This document shows, piece by piece, positions 8,749 through 17,391 of a stretch of 64,000 nucleotides of DNA (the stretch's first letter is position 1; each line of letters begins with the position of its first letter). The DNA comes from Pontibacter coccineus (GTDB taxonomy: Bacteria; Bacteroidota; Bacteroidia; Cytophagales; Hymenobacteraceae). A program made the translations under genes and the position numbers. The notes under the pieces are model-generated. The model worked only from the letters and a program-made list of their open reading frames with translations, did not search any database and was not told where the DNA came from. The stretch is from assembly GCF_030546575.1 (NCBI RefSeq), contig NZ_JAUOTN010000004.1:248001-312000 (forward strand), read 5' to 3'.

Positions 8749-9237
8749 TTAAGTATTTGGTCGGTTCTCTATTTTTTTAATAACATTCGTGGTGGAGTAG
8801 CCCTGCACGAGCGGCACGGTTTTCACCTCGCCCCCTCTTGCTGTAACGACATCCTGCCCCACTATATTTTCGATGGTATAATCGTCGCCCTTCACCAGTA
8901 TATCGGGCTGCACAGCCCTGATCAGCTCGAGTGGCGTATCTTCATCGAAGAATACTACGGCATCCACAAACAAAAGCGATGCCATAACCCGCGCGCGTGA
9001 CATTTCGTCCTGCAGCGGGCGACTTGGACCTTTTATACGGCTTATTGACGCGTCTGTGTTAAGTCCCAGCACCAGTTTGTCGCCAAGTTGTCGTGCTTTT
9101 TCAAGGTAATCGACGTGGCCCAGGTGCAGAATATCGAAGCAGCCGTTCGTGAAAACGATCTTCTGCCCCTGGCTGCGCCAGCCCTGCACCTGCTCCTGCA
9201 GGTCGGGCAGGGATAGGATTTTATCTTTCGAGTTCAT
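8749..9237 (-). CDS. rfaE2: D-glycero-beta-D-manno-heptose 1-phosphate adenylyltransferase
   Basis: 162 aa nucleotidyltransferase with the HxGH motif (HLGH, residues 38-41, in FTNGCFDILHLGHVDYL) and the downstream YSTTNVIKKI signature near the end. It makes ADP-heptose for lipopolysaccharide core assembly. Here it is the stand-alone E2 domain; the kinase domain fused in enterobacterial HldE is not nearby. It overlaps the upstream flippase-like gene by 17 nt, consistent with an operon devoted to envelope glycolipids. Confidence 0.92.
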   Translation of the reverse strand: MNSKDKILSLPDLQEQVQGWRSQGQKIVFTNGCFDILHLGHVDYLEKARQLGDKLVLGLNTDASISRIKGPSRPLQDEMSRARVMASLLFVDAVVFFDEDTPLELIRAVQPDILVKGDDYTIENIVGQDVVTARGGEVKTVPLVQGYSTTNVIKKIENRPNT

Positions 9238-10264
9238 GTATTGGTGGGTTTGCCTCCGTGAGCTCCTCTGCTACGGCAGGCGTTTGCAACATACCTGTTA
9301 TAAAACTAAGCACTCCCATGGCAACTACCAAAAGTGTTTGCGAAGTATGCGCTACCAGGGCGTAGGCCATACCTGCCTCTTTCGGTATACCGTACAGCAG
9401 CAGCACCGTCTGCATCAGCAGGTGGTACACGCCCACCCCGCCCTGCACAGGCGCTGCCATACCCAGCGTGCCGATCACGAGCACCGAAAGCCCGGCTACT
9501 GGCGTCAACCCCGATGTGGCAGGTATAGCGTAGAACACGACAAAGCTCATGCCGTAGTACATGGCCCACACAAACAGGGTATGGCCCCAGAAAGCAGCTT
9601 GGTTTTCAATTTTGGTGATGCTGAACACGCCCTGCAGCATGCCGCGCACAAAGGTGACGGTTTTCCTGAAGAAGGCGTTTTGCCGGAGCCTGTTCAGGTA
9701 TAGCAGCCCCAGCACCAGGAATACGATGCCAACCGCCATCACCAGCCCAACCAACAGGTATAGCGACCCGAAGCTTTGCTCCAGACTGGCGTACTTATCC
9801 GTGAAAAGGCCGAAGAGGAAGTCGCGGAGGCGGTTGACCTCCAGCAGAAAGGTAAGCCCCAGGAAAAGGAGCAGCATGACCATATCGATGATGCGCTCGG
9901 CGATGACCGTGCCGAAGGCCTTGTTGACAGGTATACCATCGCTGCGACGGAGCATGCTGCAGCGCACCACCTCGCCCATACGGGGCAGTACCAGGTTGGC
10001 CACATAGCCCACCATCATGGCATTGTAGGTATTCTTAAAGGAAGGGGTGTAGCCCGTAGGCCGTATTTGCATGTACCAGCGGTAGGCCCGGCTCAGGTAG
10101 GCCGCCAACCCCATCATCAGTGAGAGCGCAAGCCAGCTGTAGTTAATGTTCTGTAGCTCCGCCCACAGTTTTTCGAAGTCGAGCTCTTTGAGGGCATACC
10201 ACATCAGGAATGCGGAAAGCCCCAGAAGCAGGCCGTACTTCAGAAAAGAGAGCAGTTTTCTCAT
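9221..10264 (-). CDS. Lysylphosphatidylglycerol synthase TM-region/flippase-like membrane protein
   Basis: 347 aa, strongly hydrophobic, with about eight helices, beginning MRKLLSFLKYGLLLGLSAF. It matches the UPF0104/flippase-like domain family (the membrane half of MprF) without the aminoacyl-transferase half. The conserved region MVGYVANLVLPRMGEVVRC is visible at about 90-110. It may move a lipid or polyprenyl-linked substrate across the membrane. Lying between panD (10 nt away) and rfaE2 (17-nt overlap), it may serve envelope assembly. Substrate unknown. Confidence 0.8.
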   Translation of the reverse strand: MRKLLSFLKYGLLLGLSAFLMWYALKELDFEKLWAELQNINYSWLALSLMMGLAAYLSRAYRWYMQIRPTGYTPSFKNTYNAMMVGYVANLVLPRMGEVVRCSMLRRSDGIPVNKAFGTVIAERIIDMVMLLLFLGLTFLLEVNRLRDFLFGLFTDKYASLEQSFGSLYLLVGLVMAVGIVFLVLGLLYLNRLRQNAFFRKTVTFVRGMLQGVFSITKIENQAAFWGHTLFVWAMYYGMSFVVFYAIPATSGLTPVAGLSVLVIGTLGMAAPVQGGVGVYHLLMQTVLLLYGIPKEAGMAYALVAHTSQTLLVVAMGVLSFITGMLQTPAVAEELTEANPPIHELER

Positions 10265-10273
10265 GCGGTGGCG

Positions 10274-10621
10274 TTACACCAATCGGTTGTGCTGATCCGG
10301 GAACACGAGCGTTGGCTGGTGGCTTTTGGCGTCTTCAAATTTGATGGAGCAGTAAGAGATCACGATCACGATATCGCCTACCTGCACTTTGCGGGCAGCC
10401 GGTCCGTTCAGGCAAACCGTTCCGGTACCGCGCTCGCCCTTAATCACATAAGTCTCGAAGCGCTCCCCGTTGTTGATGTTGACGATCTGTACTTTCTCAT
10501 TCTCCACCACGTTGGCGGCATCCATCAGGTCTTCATCAATCGTGATGCTTCCTACATAGTGCAACTCCGCCTGCGTAACCCGGCAACGGTGGATCTTTGA
10601 TTTTAAAACCTCAATATACAT
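10274..10621 (-). CDS. panD: Aspartate 1-decarboxylase
   Basis: 115 aa proenzyme. Makes beta-alanine from aspartate for pantothenate. The self-cleavage site is G24-S25 in HYVGSITID; cleavage forms the pyruvoyl group on S25. K9, H11 and the later motif [19 protein letters not shown] are as in the family. It works with panC, which lies just upstream on the same strand (gap of 103 nt), so beta-alanine production and use are coupled in one locus. Translation probably starts at the ATG at 10621. Confidence 0.96.
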   Translation of the reverse strand: MYIEVLKSKIHRCRVTQAELHYVGSITIDEDLMDAANVVENEKVQIVNINNGERFETYVIKGERGTGTVCLNGPAARKVQVGDIVIVISYCSIKFEDAKSHQPTLVFPDQHNRLV

Positions 10622-10724
10622 GGTTTATTTTTGTAATAGGCCGCAAAGTTATGCATTTAGCGGCAGATAAACTACCAGCGTTTCAGCATCTTCTTAGCTC
10701 TCTACCCTCCTAAACAAATCAGCC

Positions 10725-11573
10725 TTATTTTAGATTCACGAGCACATTGTCGATCAGGCGCACCTCTCCTACATAGGCGGCAATGCAAAGGGCCACTTCA
10801 TCCTGCCCGCTTATATCCCCGAGTGGCTGCAAGGTAAGCGGGTCCACTACTTCAAAGTATTCCAGCTTGATCTCTTCTTCCTGCTGCAGTTGCAGCGCCA
10901 ATTCGCTTTTGATAGTTTGGATGGGCTTCTGCTGCAGATCGGCCGCCGCCGTTTGCAGGGCCTTGTATAGCTGCGGGGCCAGCTGCCGCTGTGCCTCGCT
11001 CAGGCGTTTGTTGCGTGACGACATGGCCAGCCCGTCGGTCTCGCGCACGGTGGGATAGCACACCAGTTCCAGGTCAAAGCTCAGGGCCTGCACCAGCTGC
11101 CGCACGATGGCCACCTGCTGCAAATCCTTCTGCCCGAAATAGGCCTTGTGCGGCTGCACGATATGAAACAATTTGCTCACCACAGTGGCCACCCCGTTGA
11201 AGTGGCCGGGCCGGTGCTCTCCCTCCATCACGGCTTCCAGGGCACCGAAACTAAACTGCAGCACAGACTGTTGTGGGTATATCTCCTCCGGGCTCGGCGC
11301 AAACAGATAGTCGCAGCCAACGGTTTGCAGCAAGCTGATGTCATACTCGAGCGTGCGGGGGTATAGCTTATAATCAGAGGCGCTGTTGAATTGAGTCGGA
11401 TTCACAAACACACTACAGATCGTAATGTCATTCTCGCGGGCCGAGGCGCGCAGGAGTTGCAGGTGCCCTTCGTGCAGGGCGCCCATGGTGGGCACAAAAC
11501 CAATGCGCTTGCCGCCGCAACGCAGCGCCGTCACAATGGCCCTCAGGGCTGACACCTGCTCTATAACTTCCAT
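10725..11573 (-). CDS. panC: Pantothenate synthetase
   Basis: 282 aa, normal length. Joins pantoate and beta-alanine through a pantoyl-adenylate. The ATP-binding signature is FVPTMGALHEGHLQLL (HEGH at 34-37), followed by SVFVNPTQF and YFGQKDLQQVAIV, and the KMSKS-like SSRNKRLS near residue 180. It is divergent from the GT5-like gene across a 136-bp gap. panD follows. With coaX at 38.6-39.3 kb, the window holds three steps of CoA synthesis. Confidence 0.96.
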   Translation of the reverse strand: MEVIEQVSALRAIVTALRCGGKRIGFVPTMGALHEGHLQLLRASARENDITICSVFVNPTQFNSASDYKLYPRTLEYDISLLQTVGCDYLFAPSPEEIYPQQSVLQFSFGALEAVMEGEHRPGHFNGVATVVSKLFHIVQPHKAYFGQKDLQQVAIVRQLVQALSFDLELVCYPTVRETDGLAMSSRNKRLSEAQRQLAPQLYKALQTAAADLQQKPIQTIKSELALQLQQEEEIKLEYFEVVDPLTLQPLGDISGQDEVALCIAAYVGEVRLIDNVLVNLK

Positions 11574-11634
11574 ATTAATAGGTATAAAAGATGCAATTGC
11601 TGAAAGCCCGCAAAAGTAGGTTATAGAACATTAA

Positions 11635-11666
11635 ATTGAAAATTAGAATAAAAAATGCTAATTTTG
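11635..11666 (+). promoter_or_regulatory. Promoter of the GT5-like/DUF4270 unit
   Basis: ATTG at 11635-11638, a 20-nt spacer, and TAATTTTG at 11659-11666 fit the Bacteroidota promoter. A start near 11673 gives a leader of about 37 nt before the ATG at 11710. Confidence 0.6.
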
Positions 11667-11709
11667 CACGTCCCATTACTGTTGCTCATTAATTTTTAAT
11701 TCCATACCC

Positions 11710-12525
11710 ATGTCCAAATTGCGAATCCTGTACGCCGCCACCGAAATCCTTCCTTTCCTTCAAACCACTAAAGTAGCAGAATTTCTGAACACGCTGCCGC
11801 AGAGTATGCAGGAAAGAGGTATGGAGATCCGCATCTTCGTGCCCAAGTTCGGTATAATAAACGAGCGTAAAAACCGTTTGCATGAGGTAGTTCGCCTGTC
11901 GGGCATCAACATTGCCGTAGGTGATGACGAGAAGCCGCTTGTTATTAAGGTAGCTTCTATCCCAAATGCCAAGCTGCAGGTATATTTTATCGATAACGAA
12001 GACTATTTCCAGCGCAAGTCCGTTTTTGTGGATAAGAACAACAACTTCCACCAGGACAACGACGAGCGTGCCATCTTCTTCTGCAAGGGCGTGCTCGAAA
12101 CAGTGAAGAAACTGGGCTGGCAGCCTGACATCGTGCATTGCAACGACTGGATGACCGGCCTGATACCGCTTTACCTGAAAACTACTTACAAGAAAGACCC
12201 GATCTTTAAGGATTCGAAGTCTATCTTTACGGTTTACAACCACGAGTACAAGCACAAGTTTGATGGCGACCTGCTCGAAAAAGTAAAAATGCTTGATATC
12301 GACAACAGCATGCTGGCCTCTTTGCAGGAAGCGGACCTGGATAGCTTTATCAAGGTGGGCATGGAATACGCTGACTCTGTGATCAAGACGAACGAGAACT
12401 TCAGCGAGAACATCAATGCCCTGTTCAGCGAATTTGTGGAGACAAATAAGAACATCAATACCATCAGTGCCGACGACAACCTGTGTGATTCATACTTCAA
12501 CTTATATAATGAACTCAGCCGCTAG
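11710..12525 (+). CDS. GT5 (glycogen/starch synthase) N-terminal-domain protein, short form
   Basis: 271 aa. It starts like bacterial glycogen synthase (KLRILYAATEILPFLQTTKVAEFLNTLPQSM), with WQPDIVHCNDWMTGLIPLYL and SIFTVYNHEYKHKF later, all from the GT5 N-terminal Rossmann domain. True GlgA is about 480 aa with a second GT-B domain, which is missing here. The ADP-glucose KxGGL motif is also replaced (QTTKVAE). It is therefore unlikely to be an active synthase. This short form next to panC and a DUF4270 gene is a common Bacteroidota arrangement, so it is not a local truncation. Its real role is unknown. Confidence 0.8.
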   Translation: MSKLRILYAATEILPFLQTTKVAEFLNTLPQSMQERGMEIRIFVPKFGIINERKNRLHEVVRLSGINIAVGDDEKPLVIKVASIPNAKLQVYFIDNEDYFQRKSVFVDKNNNFHQDNDERAIFFCKGVLETVKKLGWQPDIVHCNDWMTGLIPLYLKTTYKKDPIFKDSKSIFTVYNHEYKHKFDGDLLEKVKMLDIDNSMLASLQEADLDSFIKVGMEYADSVIKTNENFSENINALFSEFVETNKNINTISADDNLCDSYFNLYNELSR

Positions 12526-13888
12526 AAGATTATTCCTTTTCTTCTTTTCATTTGCCGCCCTCACAGCCTGCGAAGACCCAAAAGACATCGGACTCGAACT
12601 TCAGGACGAAAACCTGATAGGCACCGAGTTCACTGACACTCTTACCATCCGGACCGGAACCGTTTTTCAGGGGGACTCCATCCCTTCGTTCCGCTCGCAG
12701 CCGCCCCTGCTGGGTCAGTACATCGATCCGGTATTAGGCAAGGTACGTGCCAGCACGATCACGGAGGTGGCACTCAACGGCACTAGCCTAAACTTTGGCG
12801 CAGGCGCCAAAGCAGACTCGCTGGTACTCACGCTGGACTATTCGTTTAAGTATGCGGACACCCTGAAAGCGATGCAGGTAAATGTGCACCGCCTGACCGG
12901 TACTTTTGATGAGAGAACGTCCTACTTCACTACCACCCCGTTCCCCTATGACCAGAACCCTGTTGGCTCGCGGGCTTTCATCCCCCGCATAGATACAGAA
13001 ACGACTAACGGGGCAACGACCAAAAAGACACGACTGCTTAAGATAAAACTGAGCACTGAGCTGGCAAACGAGTTTATGGCCCAATCCGGCCAAGCGGGTT
13101 TAGCCGATCAGGCGGGCTTCCGAAACTTTTTCAAAGGGCTTGCGCTAACGGTGCCTGAGGGCGAGAATGGAAGTATTGTGGGCCTGACCCTGAGCAGCAC
13201 CAACTCAAGCCTGTCACTGCATTACAAAACGGCGGAAGGCACGGCAAGGCAGCATAACTTCTTGATGGGCACCGGCAATTACTTCACGCAGCTAACATCT
13301 GATCGCACGGGCACTGCGGTAGCGGCGCTGCAGACCAACGGCAGCTTCATACCTGCCACGGAGACAGGCGGAGACTCTTATGTGCAGGCGGGCACGCAGT
13401 TGCTCAGCAAGATCACCTTCCCTTACCTGGACAAAATCAAGGACCTGCCGGGTAACCTGATCATCAACCGGGCAGAACTGATCATACCTGTCAAAGCGGC
13501 TTCCTCGGCTAACAACCTGCCGAGACCGCCACAATTGGTTTTGTATGAAACCAACAATGCGAACCAGTTTCTGAAAGACATAACCGGCACCGTGCGCGCC
13601 GTGCAGCAGGATGGCATTAACCCCCTGTTTACCAACTATCCGGCTTTGGTGGCCAGCAGCCGCAAAAATGGCGTGGACTACTATACCATGAACGTAACCA
13701 GCTACTTGCAGGGTGTGGTGATGGGCTTGAAGTCAAACAATGGTCTGATGCTGGGTGCTGTAAGCTCCACTTCGAATCAAGACAGGTCAACTACTATACG
13801 CCCGGAAGTGCGCCCATACCGCACTATTATCACAAACAATGAAGCAAATCCGGTCAGACTACTAATATATTACTCAAAGCTGCAGTAG
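12509..13888 (+). CDS. DUF4270 family lipoprotein
   Basis: 459 aa from the ATG at 12509 (the frame is open from 12416, but a signal peptide begins only here). The sequence MNSAARRLFLFFFSFAALTACEDP has a lipobox (LTAC), so the mature protein is lipidated at C21. The rest is a beta-rich secreted domain with conserved DUF4270 features (DPKDIGLELQDENLIGTEF). It overlaps the GT5-like gene by 17 nt. Function unknown; the family is restricted to Bacteroidota and is normally found with this neighbour. It is followed by a terminator and glmS. Confidence 0.85.
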   Translation: MNSAARRLFLFFFSFAALTACEDPKDIGLELQDENLIGTEFTDTLTIRTGTVFQGDSIPSFRSQPPLLGQYIDPVLGKVRASTITEVALNGTSLNFGAGAKADSLVLTLDYSFKYADTLKAMQVNVHRLTGTFDERTSYFTTTPFPYDQNPVGSRAFIPRIDTETTNGATTKKTRLLKIKLSTELANEFMAQSGQAGLADQAGFRNFFKGLALTVPEGENGSIVGLTLSSTNSSLSLHYKTAEGTARQHNFLMGTGNYFTQLTSDRTGTAVAALQTNGSFIPATETGGDSYVQAGTQLLSKITFPYLDKIKDLPGNLIINRAELIIPVKAASSANNLPRPPQLVLYETNNANQFLKDITGTVRAVQQDGINPLFTNYPALVASSRKNGVDYYTMNVTSYLQGVVMGLKSNNGLMLGAVSSTSNQDRSTTIRPEVRPYRTIITNNEANPVRLLIYYSKLQ

Positions 13889-13931
13889 AAAGTCCTAAAT
13901 TTTAGTTAGAAATTTTATACATATTATAGAA

Positions 13932-13964
13932 AAGGGTACCTTTGTAGGTACCCTTTATTTTTTT
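13932..13964 (+). terminator. Terminator between DUF4270 gene and glmS
   Basis: AAGGGTACC (13932-13940) pairs perfectly with GGTACCCTT (13947-13955), loop TTTGTA, followed by a T-run to 13964. It ends only 18 nt before the glmS start, so it either insulates glmS or acts as an attenuator. Confidence 0.88.
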
Positions 13965-13982
13965 AATGAAATTTTATACTAT

Positions 13983-15818
13983 ATGTGCGGAATTGTAGCA
14001 TACGTAGGGCATAGAGAAGCTTGCCCTATAGTCCTTAAGGGCTTGAAACGACTTGAATACAGAGGCTATGACAGCGCAGGAATAGCCCTGATGAACGGAG
14101 GTTTAAATATCTTCAAAAGAAAAGGCAAGGTAAGCGACCTTGAAGAGTTTATTGCAGACAAAGATGTGCACGGCAACATCGGTATGGGCCACACCCGCTG
14201 GGCTACCCACGGCGAGCCAAACGATGTAAATGCACACCCGCACTACTCTAGCTCCAAGAACATTGCCATCATCCACAACGGCATTATCGAAAACTATGCT
14301 TCCCTGAAGCAGCTCCTCATCGAAAAAGGCCATACCTTCCAGTCCGAGACTGACTCGGAGGTTTTCATCAACCTGATCGAAGACATTAAGCAGAACAGCA
14401 ACTGTACGCTGGCCGAAGCGGTGCGTCTGGCCCTGCACGAAGTCGTAGGTGCCTACGCCATCGTGGTGCTTTCGAAAGACGACCATAACCAGCTGATCGC
14501 TGCCCGCAAAGGCAGCCCGCTGGTGGTAGGTATAGGCGAGGGCGAATACTTCCTCGCTTCTGACGCTACCCCGATCATTGAGTATACCAACGATGTGGTG
14601 TACATAAATGACTACGAACTGGTGGTGATCAAAAACGGTGAGCTGGAGATCCGTACCAAAGAGGACGTGGTGCAAACACCTTACGTACAGCGCCTCGAAA
14701 TGGCCCTGGAGTCAATTGAGAAAGGCGGCTACCCGCACTTTATGCTGAAGGAGATCTTTGAGCAGCCACGCTCTATCCTCGACAGCATGCGCGGCCGAAT
14801 GATCGCGGAGAGCGACCACATGATGATGGGCGGCATCCGTGAGTTCGAAAACAAATTTGTGAACGCGGAGCGCATTATCATCGTGGCCTGCGGTACTTCC
14901 TGGCACGCCGGCCTCGTGGCCGAGTACCTGATCGAAGACCTTGCCCGCATACCTGTGGAAGTGGAGTACGCCTCTGAGTTCCGTTACCGCAACCCGATCC
15001 TAAGCGAGCGCGACATTGTGGTGGCCATCTCACAGTCTGGTGAAACGGCTGATACGCTGGCGGCACTGGAACTGGCGAAATCGAAAGGTGCTACGATCTT
15101 CGGTATCTGCAATGTGGTAGGCTCGTCTATCGCCCGTGCTACTGACGCGGGTGCCTACACCCACGCGGGTCCTGAAATTGGCGTAGCGTCTACCAAGGCC
15201 TTCACGGCACAGGTAACGGTGCTGTCGCTGATTGCCATGATATTGGGAAGCAAGCGCGGCACCCTGGAAACTACCAAGCTGCGCCAGCTGATGGTGGAAT
15301 TGGAGAGCATACCCGCCAAAGTAGAAAAAGCGCTGGAGCTGAACGACCAGATCGTGCGTATTTCCGAGCAGTACAAAGACGCCACAAACTTCCTATACCT
15401 GGGTCGTGGTTACAACTTCCCGGTTGCACTGGAAGGCGCCCTGAAGCTGAAAGAGATTTCGTACATCCACGCCGAAGGCTACCCTGCCGCCGAAATGAAG
15501 CACGGCCCGATCGCGTTGATCGACGAGCACATGCCGGTGGTAGTGATCGCTACCAAAGACAGCTCGTACGAGAAGATCGTGTCGAACATACAGGAGGTGA
15601 AGGCCCGCAAAGGCAAGATCATCGCTGTAGTGACGGAAGGCGATAGCACTATACCTGCTATGGCAGACCACGTGATTGAGATTCCGGAAACGAGTGAGCA
15701 CCTGGTGCCGTTGCTGTCCGTTATTCCGCTGCAGTTGCTCTCGTACCACATCGCGGTGATGCGTGGCTGTAACGTAGACCAGCCGCGTAATTTGGCGAAG
15801 TCTGTGACGGTGGAGTAA
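13983..15818 (+). CDS. glmS: Glutamine-fructose-6-phosphate aminotransferase
   Basis: 611 aa, full length. Makes glucosamine-6-phosphate for peptidoglycan and LPS. After removal of Met, C2 is the glutaminase nucleophile (MCGIVAYVG); the glutaminase domain has GHTRWATHG and the HNGIIENY loop. Two SIS sugar-isomerase domains follow, with ACGTSWHAG, SQSGETADTLAAL and AEMKHGPIALID, and the C-terminus ends LAKSVTVE as usual. No glmS ribozyme is visible in the 94-nt leader, as expected for this phylum. A terminator precedes and another follows, so it is probably its own unit. Confidence 0.97.
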   Translation: MCGIVAYVGHREACPIVLKGLKRLEYRGYDSAGIALMNGGLNIFKRKGKVSDLEEFIADKDVHGNIGMGHTRWATHGEPNDVNAHPHYSSSKNIAIIHNGIIENYASLKQLLIEKGHTFQSETDSEVFINLIEDIKQNSNCTLAEAVRLALHEVVGAYAIVVLSKDDHNQLIAARKGSPLVVGIGEGEYFLASDATPIIEYTNDVVYINDYELVVIKNGELEIRTKEDVVQTPYVQRLEMALESIEKGGYPHFMLKEIFEQPRSILDSMRGRMIAESDHMMMGGIREFENKFVNAERIIIVACGTSWHAGLVAEYLIEDLARIPVEVEYASEFRYRNPILSERDIVVAISQSGETADTLAALELAKSKGATIFGICNVVGSSIARATDAGAYTHAGPEIGVASTKAFTAQVTVLSLIAMILGSKRGTLETTKLRQLMVELESIPAKVEKALELNDQIVRISEQYKDATNFLYLGRGYNFPVALEGALKLKEISYIHAEGYPAAEMKHGPIALIDEHMPVVVIATKDSSYEKIVSNIQEVKARKGKIIAVVTEGDSTIPAMADHVIEIPETSEHLVPLLSVIPLQLLSYHIAVMRGCNVDQPRNLAKSVTVE

Positions 15819-15841
15819 TTATAAGTTTAGGTATAAAAGAG

Positions 15842-15874
15842 AAGGGGGAAGCTGACTGGCTTCCCCCTTTTTTT
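15842..15874 (+). terminator. Terminator of glmS
   Basis: AAGGGGGAAGC (15842-15852) pairs perfectly with GCTTCCCCCTT (15859-15869) across TGACTG, followed by a T-run. Confidence 0.93.
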
Positions 15875-15946
15875 GCTAATCTAACACCGCCACTCTTGTT
15901 AGCTGCTTATCTGTTGCGCTTATACCTTTATAGTAGTAGCGGCAGA

Positions 15947-15980
15947 AATTCCCCTCTTGGGAGGGGTAGGGGTGGGTTAA
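15947..15980. repeat. G/C-run intergenic repeat (CCCCTC...GAGGGGTAGGGG type)
   Basis: A short palindromic block, CCCCTCTTGGGAGGGG, followed by TAGGGGTGGG, in the gap between glmS and the convergent 3-HADH-like gene. It resembles the short CCCCTC/GAGGGG intergenic repeats common in Bacteroidota. A related block, in opposite orientation, is at 19171-19200. Confidence 0.5.
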
Positions 15981-16011
15981 TCGTGTCCGAAAGCCCTAAT
16001 CCAAACTAATA

Positions 16012-16695
16012 TTACAACTCAAACTTCTCGCCTTTCAGGTACTTCGTCCTGAGTAGCGGGCAAATCTTGTAGCGCTCCTCTTTCGTGTCTTCGTACATGG
16101 CTTCAAGCACTTGGTACACATTGGCTATACCTATGGCATTTGCCCACTCGAAAGGTCCGTGCGGGTAGTTGGTGCCGAGCTTCATGCCTAGGTCAATATC
16201 TTGGATGGAAGCAGTGCCTTCCTGCAAGGTATAGCAGGCTTCATTGATGATCATGCACAGGATGCGCGGCGTAGCCATACCTGCGCGGTCTTCCACCAGT
16301 TGGTACTCCGTGCCTAGCTGCTCGCATACCTGCTGCAGTTTTTCGGCATCGCTCTGCTGGTACCGGCTTACCTCCAGAACAGGGCGGTTGAACAGCGTCG
16401 GCAGTCCGTTAAAGCCGAACAGCGTGCAGGTATTCCCCAAGCTCGACTCATGCACTAGTGCAGCCAGTTGTTTCGTTACGGCCTGGCAGAACACTACCTG
16501 CCCTGGTGCATAATCGCTTAGGCGCTCCGGTTCCTCGTGCAGCAGGAAGTCAAACACGATGTCAGAAGGCTTCAACTGATCGTCGGTTAGGTGACGGCTG
16601 TTCAGAAAGGTATAGGTGTTGCCATTGCTCCCTTCAGGAAACTTCTGCCGGAACTCAGCGGCCATTTCATCACCAGACAAAACAAGTATGTGCAT
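16012..16695 (-). CDS. 3-hydroxyacyl-CoA dehydrogenase-like protein, divergent
   Basis: 227 aa from the ATG at 16695 (an upstream in-frame ATG at 16728 is less likely because the family start MHILVLSG fits the second). The C-terminal half is a clear 3-HADH helical domain (RILCMIINEACYTLQEG, DIDLGMKLGTNYPHGPFEWAN), the substrate- and dimer-forming part. The N-terminal half is short and lacks the GxGxxG nucleotide-binding motif, so NAD binding is doubtful. It could be a structural or regulatory homologue. It is divergent from ridA. Confidence 0.7.
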   Translation of the reverse strand: MHILVLSGDEMAAEFRQKFPEGSNGNTYTFLNSRHLTDDQLKPSDIVFDFLLHEEPERLSDYAPGQVVFCQAVTKQLAALVHESSLGNTCTLFGFNGLPTLFNRPVLEVSRYQQSDAEKLQQVCEQLGTEYQLVEDRAGMATPRILCMIINEACYTLQEGTASIQDIDLGMKLGTNYPHGPFEWANAIGIANVYQVLEAMYEDTKEERYKICPLLRTKYLKGEKFEL

Positions 16696-16744
16696 ATTTC
16701 TGTACTTTTGATCAGTAAAGATACACATTAAAACGAATCAGACT

Positions 16745-17125
16745 ATGACGCACAGCATCATCACATCCCCGAAAGCACCGGCCGCAATAGGGCCTTACAG
16801 CCAGGCGACGCTTCACAACGGCACTATGTATGTGTCGGGACAAATCCCACTGGACCCGCAAAGCGGCGAGCTGGTGAGTGGCACCATCGAGGAGGAAACG
16901 CACCAGGTCATGAAGAACCTGTTTGCCATATTGCAAGAGGCAGGTATGGGCTTCGACAATGTGCTTAAGTGCTCCATCTTCGTGAAAGACCTGGGCAACT
17001 TCGGCAAAATAAACGAGGTATACGGCAGCTATTTCCCAACCAACCCGCCCGCCCGCGAGACCGTGGAGGTAAGCCGCCTGCCAAAAGATGTGAATGTGGA
17101 GATTTCCTGTATTGCGGCTTTGTAG
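16745..17125 (+). CDS. ridA: RidA family enamine/imine deaminase
   Basis: 126 aa trimeric YjgF/YER057c/UK114 protein. It hydrolyses reactive enamines such as 2-aminoacrylate made by PLP enzymes. The key features are GPYSQ (16-20), GQIPLDP, the catalytic R104 in NPPARETVEVSRLP, and E119 near the end. It is transcribed away from the 3-HADH-like gene; TACTTTTG at 16703-16710 is a good -7 element, although no matching TTTG is seen at the usual distance. A stem-loop at 17149 ends the unit. Confidence 0.93.
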   Translation: MTHSIITSPKAPAAIGPYSQATLHNGTMYVSGQIPLDPQSGELVSGTIEEETHQVMKNLFAILQEAGMGFDNVLKCSIFVKDLGNFGKINEVYGSYFPTNPPARETVEVSRLPKDVNVEISCIAAL

Positions 17126-17148
17126 GAAAGCTTAATTAAATAATTGCT

Positions 17149-17192
17149 ATACCTCCAGCCTTGTCATTTGATGATGGGGTTGGAGGTATTTG
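17149..17192 (+). terminator. Probable terminator of ridA
   Basis: ATACCTCCA (17149-17157) pairs perfectly with TGGAGGTAT (17181-17189) around a long, partly structured loop, followed by a short T-rich stretch. The T-tract is weak, so confidence is moderate. The arms contain the window's abundant AGGTAT/ATACCT sequence. Confidence 0.55.
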
Positions 17193-17391
17193 TGCATATA
17201 TGGTGTTTTCGGTAATCCGGTCCCAGTTATCTGTCTACATGACGAAAACCTGTATGCTTATTCCGTTTATACAGTGGTCAGCCGTCACCCGGTAACTATT
17301 TCCAAAAGTCGTAGTATAAGTTTTGTAATACCCAGGTGGGGAGTAAGACAGGTTGTGGCAGGATTTGGGTTTCGCTATAAAGTTTTCTGCT

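Noticed and set aside
11710..12525. Active glycogen synthase
   Set aside because: The second GT-B domain and the ADP-glucose motif are missing.
13889..13982. glmS ribozyme
   Set aside because: The leader is short, holds a terminator, and shows none of the ribozyme's conserved core.
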